Source of the DNA: Candidatus Saccharimonadota bacterium
Lineage (GTDB): Bacteria; Patescibacteriota; Saccharimonadia; Saccharimonadales; Saccharimonadaceae
Assembly: GCA_009783235.1 (NCBI GenBank)
Contig: WRHN01000003.1
Location: 1-64,000, forward strand
Direction: 5' to 3'
Length of the DNA: 64,000 nt
The position numbers and the translations under genes are program-made. The notes under the pieces were generated by a model. That model made no database searches and was not told the origin of the DNA. It saw only the letters and a list, made by a program, of their open reading frames with translations. This document shows positions 58,992 through 64,000 of the stretch, in pieces; positions within the stretch are counted from its first letter, which is position 1; the number at the start of each line of letters is the position of its first letter.

Positions 58992-60572
58992 ATGTCTTTT
59001 GTATTAGCGCTCTTCCCGATTTTACTGAGTATTTTACTGCTAGTGTGGCTAAAACTTTCTAGCCGTTTGACGCTGTTTTTTGCTTGGTTGTCAGCGGTGT
59101 TAATCGCGATGTTCTTTTGGAACATGAATGTGCTGGAATTGTCGGCGTGGACTGTGCTGGGCGGGTTGAAGGCGATCGACATTATATTGATTATTTCTGG
59201 GGCGATTTTGCTGTTGAATGTTTTGAAACATTCGGGCGGCATGCGGGCTATTGAGAAATCTTTGATGGCCATCAGCGTGGACGCGCGCGTGCAGGCGCTG
59301 TTGATCGGCTGGTTTTTTGTCAGTTTTATGGAGGGCGCCGCGGGTTTTGGGGTACCGGCGGCCTTGGCAGCGCCGCTACTAGTCAGCGCTGGTTTTGCGC
59401 CGCTAGCAGCGGTCGCTTTTGCTCTAATTTGTAACGGTACCGCCACGGCCTTTGGCGCGGCTGGTACACCAATGTTGACTGAGCTATCCATTGTCGCTGG
59501 TCAGGTTGATGGCGGTGCGGTAGTGGCTTTGACTGCGGGCATTCACGCCGTGGTTGGTTTGATAGTTCCACTGGTCGGTATGTTTGTTTTATTGAAAATG
59601 CAGAAAATAGACAATTTCAAGCGAAGATTTATTGAAATTATTCCGTTTACTCTGGTCGCGGCGGCAGCGTTCGTGGTGCCATATCTGACTTTGGCGTTGA
59701 TTTTTGGTGTGGAGCTGCCAAGTATAGTAGGTGCTGTGGTGGGTCTGCTAGTGGTGGTGTTGATTACTAAAAAAGGTTGGCTGGTGCCGAAGCGACATTT
59801 GACGCTTGAGCTGCAGGCGGAAATTAAAACCAAAAATATCCACCCCAAGAAAATGGGCACATTGAGGGCCTGGCTGCCGTATTTGATGATTGTGGTGATA
59901 TTGGTTTTGACGCGGCTGCCGTTTTGGGATTTGGGGAGCTGGCTTAAGGGTGTCGGTTTTGCTTGGACAGATATTTTGGGCGTGGCAGGTGCGGGGCATA
60001 CGATAGCGCCGCTCTGGTCGCCAGGCGTGTGGTTTATAGTGGTGGCGGTGATAACGATATTTTTGCACGGCGTGCGCAGTAGGGGCGTCGGCGAGATATT
60101 AAAAAATACTGGCAAGCAAGTTTGGGGCGCGGCGGTAGCATTGGTCTTTGGCGTGGCCCTGACCCAGGTGATGATAAACTCTGGTGGCGAAGAAACTCTC
60201 AGTATGGTGGGGGCTATTGCCATGGGCTTGAGTCAGGCACTCGGGCCTGTTTATCTGGCGATTTCACCAGTGCTGGGCATACTGGGAGCCTTTGTTTCGG
60301 GCAGCAATACGGTTGCCAATATGTTATTCACACCATCGCAATTTGCTAGCGCCACGGCTCTGGGTTTACCGACGACGTTGATTCTGGCGCTGCAATGCGT
60401 GGGCGGTAGCTTTGGTAATATTGTGGCCATCAACAACGTGGTGGCGGCCAGCGCTACGGTCGGGCTGACGGGCCAAGAAGGCCGAGTCATTAAAACTAAC
60501 TTCATTCCACTCTTGATATTCACCGTGTTAATAGTCGTCGTGAGCTTGGTAATCTATCAATTTTTGCGCTAA
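58992..60572 (+). CDS. lctP: L-lactate permease (LctP family)
   Basis: A 526-residue membrane protein with about 12-13 helices. FMEGAAGFGVPAALAAPLLV and the CNGTATAFGAAGTPMLTE stretch are diagnostic for LctP. Related motifs return near the C-terminus (FVSGSNTVANMLFTPSQF and GGSFGNIVAINNVVAASA). The family moves lactate or glycolate with protons. In a fermentative organism it may export lactate, or import it for the FAD-linked oxidase encoded at 5879. It is not linked to other lactate genes in an operon. Confidence 0.92.
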   Translation: MSFVLALFPILLSILLLVWLKLSSRLTLFFAWLSAVLIAMFFWNMNVLELSAWTVLGGLKAIDIILIISGAILLLNVLKHSGGMRAIEKSLMAISVDARVQALLIGWFFVSFMEGAAGFGVPAALAAPLLVSAGFAPLAAVAFALICNGTATAFGAAGTPMLTELSIVAGQVDGGAVVALTAGIHAVVGLIVPLVGMFVLLKMQKIDNFKRRFIEIIPFTLVAAAAFVVPYLTLALIFGVELPSIVGAVVGLLVVVLITKKGWLVPKRHLTLELQAEIKTKNIHPKKMGTLRAWLPYLMIVVILVLTRLPFWDLGSWLKGVGFAWTDILGVAGAGHTIAPLWSPGVWFIVVAVITIFLHGVRSRGVGEILKNTGKQVWGAAVALVFGVALTQVMINSGGEETLSMVGAIAMGLSQALGPVYLAISPVLGILGAFVSGSNTVANMLFTPSQFASATALGLPTTLILALQCVGGSFGNIVAINNVVAASATVGLTGQEGRVIKTNFIPLLIFTVLIVVVSLVIYQFLR

Positions 60573-60606
60573 ATAGCATTAATCCTCAAAAAATTGTTGA
60601 TTCTGC

Positions 60607-60635
60607 TTGACTTTGAATTGATTTTTAGTTAGAAT
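60607..60635 (+). promoter_or_regulatory. Promoter of tuf
   Basis: TTGACT (60607-60612), 17-bp spacer, TAGAAT (60630-60635). Confidence 0.85.
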
Positions 60636-60647
60636 TTGTTCATCGTC

Positions 60648-60678
60648 GCGTCGTGGGTTTTTTTATAGCGTGCGACGC
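60648..60678 (+). promoter_or_regulatory. Hairpin in the tuf leader
   Basis: GCGTCGT (60648-60654) pairs with GCGACGC (60672-60678) near the predicted 5' end of the mRNA; the loop holds a run of seven T. It could be a stability element or an attenuator. Confidence 0.55.
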
Positions 60679-60715
60679 AAGAATATAAATTTATTTAAGT
60701 GTAAGGAGGAAATCT

Positions 60716-61897
60716 ATGGCAGATTCTTACGGTGGTAAGCCGCACGTAAACGTTGGTACTATGGGCCACGTTGACCACGGAAAAACCACATTAACAGCAG
60801 CTATCAAAAAAGTTACAGCTGACAAATGGCCTTCAGAGGTCAACAAATTCGTTGGTGTTGATGAAATCGACAACGCACCAGAAGAGAAAACTCGCGGTAT
60901 TACTATTGCGACTTCTCACCAAGAGTATGAGACAGAGAAGCGTCACTACGCTCACGTCGACATGCCAGGTCACGCCGACTATATTAAAAACATGATTACG
61001 GGTGCCGCCCAGATTGACGGTGCTATTTTGGTAATCGCCGCTACTGACGGCCCGATGCCGCAAACACGCGAGCACGTGCTGTTGGCTAAGCAGGTTGGTG
61101 TGCCTAAGATTATGGTTTTCTTGAACAAGATGGACATTGCAGATGCTGATTTAGTCGAACTTATCGAGGACGATATTCGCGAGCTATTGAAGAAAAATGA
61201 CTTTGACGCTGATGCGCCAATTGTTAAAGGTTCGGCCGTTAAAGCTCTTGAGGGCGACGACAAATATGTCGAGGCCATTGTTGAGTTGCTGGAGAAAATG
61301 GACGAATATATCCCAGAGCCAGTACGCGATCTAGACAAACCATTTTTGATGCCTATCGAAGATGTCTTTTCGATCAAGGGTCGTGGCACGGTTGCTACGG
61401 GTCGTGTTGAGACTGGTAAAGCTAAAGTTAACGACGAAGTTGAGATTGTTGGCATTCGTGAGACTCAAAAATCTGTGGTTACTGGTACTCAAGCTTTCCA
61501 CAAAGATATTGACGAAGTTAAAGCAGGCGACAACGCTGGTATTTTGCTGCGCGGTATTGAGCGAACTGATATCGAGCGTGGTCAGGTTATTGTTAAACCC
61601 GGTACTATCACTCCGCACACTGAGTTCGAGGCTGAGGTTTACGTTTTGACCAAGGAAGAGGGCGGTCGTCATACGCCGTTCACCAAGGGTTATAAGCCGC
61701 AGTTTTACTTCCGTACTACTGACGTAACTGGCGAAGTTGAATTGCCAGCCGACAAAGAGTTGGTGATGCCTGGTGACCAGGTGACCTTTAAGGTTAAATT
61801 GCACAGCCCAATTGCTATGGACGAAGGTTTGACTTTGGCCATTCGCGAAGGCGGTCGCACCGTCGGCGCTGGTGTGGTTACCAAAATTGTCAAATAA
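60716..61897 (+). CDS. tuf: Elongation factor Tu
   Basis: A 393-residue GTPase that delivers aminoacyl-tRNA to the ribosome. G1 is GHVDHGKT (about 17-24); DMPGH, NKMD and GSAVKAL follow; domains 2 and 3 are complete to the normal end ([10 protein letters not shown]). AAGGAGG stands ahead of the ATG. The gene is monocistronic here, without rpsL, rpsG or fusA beside it, and has its own promoter and terminator. Confidence 0.98.
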   Translation: MADSYGGKPHVNVGTMGHVDHGKTTLTAAIKKVTADKWPSEVNKFVGVDEIDNAPEEKTRGITIATSHQEYETEKRHYAHVDMPGHADYIKNMITGAAQIDGAILVIAATDGPMPQTREHVLLAKQVGVPKIMVFLNKMDIADADLVELIEDDIRELLKKNDFDADAPIVKGSAVKALEGDDKYVEAIVELLEKMDEYIPEPVRDLDKPFLMPIEDVFSIKGRGTVATGRVETGKAKVNDEVEIVGIRETQKSVVTGTQAFHKDIDEVKAGDNAGILLRGIERTDIERGQVIVKPGTITPHTEFEAEVYVLTKEEGGRHTPFTKGYKPQFYFRTTDVTGEVELPADKELVMPGDQVTFKVKLHSPIAMDEGLTLAIREGGRTVGAGVVTKIVK

Positions 61898-61920
61898 CAT
61901 TGGTTTTTAAGCCGCAGAAG

Positions 61921-61949
61921 CCGAGCCGAAACAGCTCGGTTTTTGTTTT
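61921..61949 (+). terminator. Terminator after tuf
   Basis: CCGAGC (61921-61926), loop CGAAACA, GCTCGG (61934-61939), then TTTTTGTTTT. Confidence 0.9.
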
Positions 61950-61983
61950 CACGGTGTCTCGCGGTTATCAATGGCGCAGCCCA

Positions 61984-62012
61984 TTGACATTTGACTCTAA
62001 CTATGATACAAT
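61984..62012 (+). promoter_or_regulatory. Full-consensus promoter of the 62078 gene
   Basis: TTGACA (61984-61989), 17-bp spacer, TACAAT (62007-62012) with an extended TG. Confidence 0.9.
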
Positions 62013-62022
62013 ACACGGTATA

Positions 62023-62041
62023 TTGTGGTCGGATACCACAA
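62023..62041 (+). promoter_or_regulatory. Hairpin at the 5' end of the 62078 mRNA
   Basis: TTGTGGT pairs with ACCACAA around a 5-nt loop, a few bases after the predicted transcription start. A tiny frame from GTG 62025 to TAG 62051 overlaps it; I do not consider that frame established. Confidence 0.6.
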
Positions 62042-62077
62042 GAGACTTTAGAAATTCGGATGTGATAGGAGAATATT

Positions 62078-62926
62078 ATGAGGAAATTGACTAGTGTTAA
62101 GCTTGTAGTTGCAGGTGCGGCCCGAGACGGCAACTACAAAGAATTTGCACTGCCAAAAGGTCACCGGGTGCGCCTCGCTCTGAGAAAGCAGCTGGTCGTC
62201 TCGGAACTCGAGGAAATAATAGATAGATTGACGGATTACGCATATTTTATCGCTAAGCACAGCGATAAGGAAAATGTAGTCTGGCCGAAAAAGCCCGCGC
62301 TGAGAAAACAGATTCAGGAAAGCGTCTACGGTTTATACGTCAGGGGCTACGAGTTAGAGTGCTTTTTGCGCTTAGGCGCAGACGTAATATCAACCGAACG
62401 TCTGACGGAACTAGCCAACCCTGAGTACATCTACGACAGGCTCTGGATACCCGGTCATGACCGGAAGGGTTTCACAGAGGACGATCTAGACGGCACGTTC
62501 ACGGGCGTATCCGTTTGTGGCGTGTTTTTGCGCTACGATGAAAAACCACTCGACAGCATCGATAGAAAATTAATATTACTTAATATGCCTTTCGATAGTG
62601 GGATGATGGGCAGTCTTCACGTAATGACCCAGGTCAAGGCCATCGAGGGGTTAGTTGGATTTGATTTTGACCCAGTGTTTGAAAAAGCTCCCGTGAGCTA
62701 CCGCGACAGTTTGTCCATGTACTTAATGGCCAAAAACAGCAAGACTGGCGCCATGCCTTACACCGGGGAAGGCGTTCTGGCATTCCCAGAATTACGAAGG
62801 CGTAAGATCTACGATATGTCCATGGTTGGCGCGTCCCAGGTGCAAGATGGTATTTTGCACCTGGGCGGGACTAAAGGTGACGCGAGATGGTGTCGTGGTG
62901 TTTCGCTTCTGGTTGGATTAAGATAA
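62078..62926 (+). CDS. Hypothetical protein (282 aa)
   Basis: AGGAGA precedes the ATG. The soluble protein has a charged helical N-terminal half (LRKQLVVSELEEIIDRLTDYAYF) and a mixed alpha/beta C-terminal half ending in LHLGGTKGDARWCRGVSLLV. There is no signal peptide, membrane helix or catalytic motif that I recognise. The gene is a single-gene cassette with a consensus promoter, a 5' hairpin and a strong terminator, placed between tuf and tig. An 11-bp inverted repeat (62835-62865) lies within its last third. Codon use (many CGC, CTC, GAC) looks unlike the core genes, which suggests acquisition. Confidence 0.68.
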   Translation: MRKLTSVKLVVAGAARDGNYKEFALPKGHRVRLALRKQLVVSELEEIIDRLTDYAYFIAKHSDKENVVWPKKPALRKQIQESVYGLYVRGYELECFLRLGADVISTERLTELANPEYIYDRLWIPGHDRKGFTEDDLDGTFTGVSVCGVFLRYDEKPLDSIDRKLILLNMPFDSGMMGSLHVMTQVKAIEGLVGFDFDPVFEKAPVSYRDSLSMYLMAKNSKTGAMPYTGEGVLAFPELRRRKIYDMSMVGASQVQDGILHLGGTKGDARWCRGVSLLVGLR

Positions 62927-62978
62927 AATTAGGCTTTAAACTTTTTAACTTTTCCTCTCCGCAATCGCAACCGATAAG

Positions 62979-63032
62979 GGCGTAAACTGCTCGGGGTCTT
63001 ACCCTGAGACAAGTTTGCGCCTTTCTTCTTTA
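62979..63032 (+). terminator. Two-tier terminator after the 62078 gene
   Basis: GGCGTAAACT (62979-62988) pairs with AGTTTGCGCC (63012-63021) and CTCGGGGT (62990-62997) with ACCCTGAG (63001-63008), followed by TTTCTTCTTT. Confidence 0.88.
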
Positions 63033-63045
63033 TTCAGAGGATTTA

Positions 63046-63054
63046 TGTTAAGAT
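63046..63054 (+). promoter_or_regulatory. Extended -10 promoter of tig
   Basis: TGTTAAGAT, its last base 8 nt before the ATG at 63062. Confidence 0.55.
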
Positions 63055-63061
63055 AGGAATT

Positions 63062-64000
63062 ATGAAAAAGACATTGAAGAAACTAAGTGACAATCAAATT
63101 GAAATTAAAGTAACGCTAGAGGCACCGGAGCTGAAATTAGCTCAGGACACTGCTGAAAAAGAACTGATTAAAGACGTTAAAGTTAAGGGCTTTCGCGAAG
63201 GCAAGGTGCCTAAAGACGTGGCCAAAAAGAATATCAACCAGATGGAGCTGATGAATCGTACGGCGGAACTGGCGATTAATAATGCGTTAATTGTTATTAT
63301 CAACGACGAGGGGATTCGGCCGCTATTGCGCCCCGAAGTGCAGTTGGGTAATTTCACTCCAGGGGTGAAATTGGATTTCACGGCTAATTTTACGGTACTG
63401 CCAGAAATTAAGTTGCCTAATTATAAAAAACTGACGACTAAAAAAATGCCAGCTGAGATTCGCGACGAAGACATAGAGGGCGTAATTGGCAACCTGTTGG
63501 CGGGCCAAGCTAAAAAAACTGCCAAGAAAGGCAAGGCCGAGCTGGGCGATGAAGTAACCATTGATTTTGTTGGGCGTTTTGCTAAGGACGACAAGGAATT
63601 TCCTGGGGGCTCGGGCAAAGATTTTCCGCTCAAACTTGGCTCGAATCAGTTTATCCCAGGTTTTGAAGAAGCTTTGGTTGGCGCTAAAGTGGGGCAAAAA
63701 TTTGACATTCCGCTGACTTTTCCTAAAGATTATCACGCTAAAAACTTAGCGGGACAAAAAGTGCAGTTTAAAACTACTGTTTCGAAAATTCACAAACTGG
63801 AGCAGCCAGAACTCACGGACGATTTTGCGGCTTCGCTGGGCGCGCCAAACGTTAAAACGGTGCAGCAACTGCGAGACGACATTGAACGCGAGCTGACGAT
63901 GCGCGCTGAGTATAATATTAACGAGCGTTTTCGCAATGATTTGCTAGATGAATTGGTGGGTAAAACCAATTTGGAGGTGCCGAAGCCGTTGATTGATGAT
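63062..64000 (+). CDS. tig: Trigger factor (3' partial)
   Basis: 313 codons are visible and the frame runs off the window end. The N-terminal ribosome-binding domain has the signature GFREGKVP (about 43-50). The FKBP-like PPIase domain (about 155-240) has DEVTIDFVGRF and LGSNQFIPGFEEALVGAKVG. The beginning of the C-terminal helical domain (LTDDFAASLGAPNVKTV) follows. It is the ribosome-associated chaperone for nascent chains. The start fits a nearly leaderless transcript. Confidence 0.93.
   Translation, partial: MKKTLKKLSDNQIEIKVTLEAPELKLAQDTAEKELIKDVKVKGFREGKVPKDVAKKNINQMELMNRTAELAINNALIVIINDEGIRPLLRPEVQLGNFTPGVKLDFTANFTVLPEIKLPNYKKLTTKKMPAEIRDEDIEGVIGNLLAGQAKKTAKKGKAELGDEVTIDFVGRFAKDDKEFPGGSGKDFPLKLGSNQFIPGFEEALVGAKVGQKFDIPLTFPKDYHAKNLAGQKVQFKTTVSKIHKLEQPELTDDFAASLGAPNVKTVQQLRDDIERELTMRAEYNINERFRNDLLDELVGKTNLEVPKPLIDD

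Noticed and set aside
62025-62051. Eight-codon frame in the leader of the 62078 gene
   Set aside because: It starts 13 nt after the -10 box with a GTG inside the hairpin and has no notable codon pattern.

Overview
The window looks like a compact genome of the Candidate Phyla Radiation, most likely Candidatus Saccharibacteria (TM7). This is inferred from gene content and style, not from a database search. The clues are short intergenic gaps, an actinobacterial-style uracil-DNA glycosylase, zinc-free ribosomal protein S14, large cysteine-rich secretion-type membrane proteins, a FemABX-type wall enzyme, an LctP permease, and many Lys/Pro- or Glu/Pro-rich tethered proteins of unknown function. 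TGA clearly serves as a stop codon (for example at the ends of tyrS, dnaB and cysS), so this is not a UGA=Gly lineage.

Layout. 1-3946: two surface/membrane proteins, the first cut by the window edge. 4007-5224: two small self-contained accessory cassettes. 5245-18530: rsmD, an FAD-linked oxidase, hisS, a membrane protein, gltX, a DUF5684-like protein with a histidine kinase and a receiver protein, a large membrane protein, der, a small membrane protein with an internal duplication, and pth. 18595-19324: an accessory gene and, on the minus strand, an apparent 260-nt non-coding RNA. 19491-23494: dprA, an accessory gene, tyrS, a DUF1653 gene and a FemABX gene. 23480-27972 (minus): two large secretion-type membrane proteins. 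28055-29310: a module with a consensus promoter, a roughly 300-nt structured leader and a membrane protein. 29328-43795: tilS, two paralogous membrane proteins (minus), ftsH, recG, dnaX, dnaB, a glycosyltransferase-like protein, ebfC, recR, a small membrane protein, a DHH phosphoesterase and cysS. 43844-45970 (minus): a membrane-anchored serpin-like protein and ung. 46037-51850: an AI-2E family transporter, a DUF1704 metallopeptidase pair, tgt, queA, a GNAT enzyme and a 30-codon remnant resembling the end of QueH. 52004-54566: an isolated L29-S17-L14-L24-L5-S14-S8 block. 54673-57246 (minus): a DUF3592 gene interrupted by TGA, a membrane protein and a GH1 glycosidase. 57284-64000: argS, lctP, tuf, an accessory cassette and the start of tig.

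Two styles of expression coexist. Most housekeeping genes have only an extended -10 box (TGnTAnAAT) whose last base lies 7-10 nt upstream of the start codon, which predicts leaderless or nearly leaderless mRNAs and lets several starts be corrected. Accessory genes, plus tuf and the ribosomal block, instead have a TTGAC-type -35, a 17-bp spacer, a longer leader, a strong Shine-Dalgarno sequence and, usually, their own terminator, often with an elaborate nested stem.

The most unusual items are: a candidate leader peptide plus a 17-bp hairpin ahead of a small membrane protein (4007-4200); a pseudoknot-containing long leader (28089-28382); an unidentified structured RNA on the minus strand (19033-19289); a DUF3592 gene split by one in-frame TGA; and a serpin-like tethered protein. 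No tRNA, rRNA, CRISPR array or insertion sequence was recognised.
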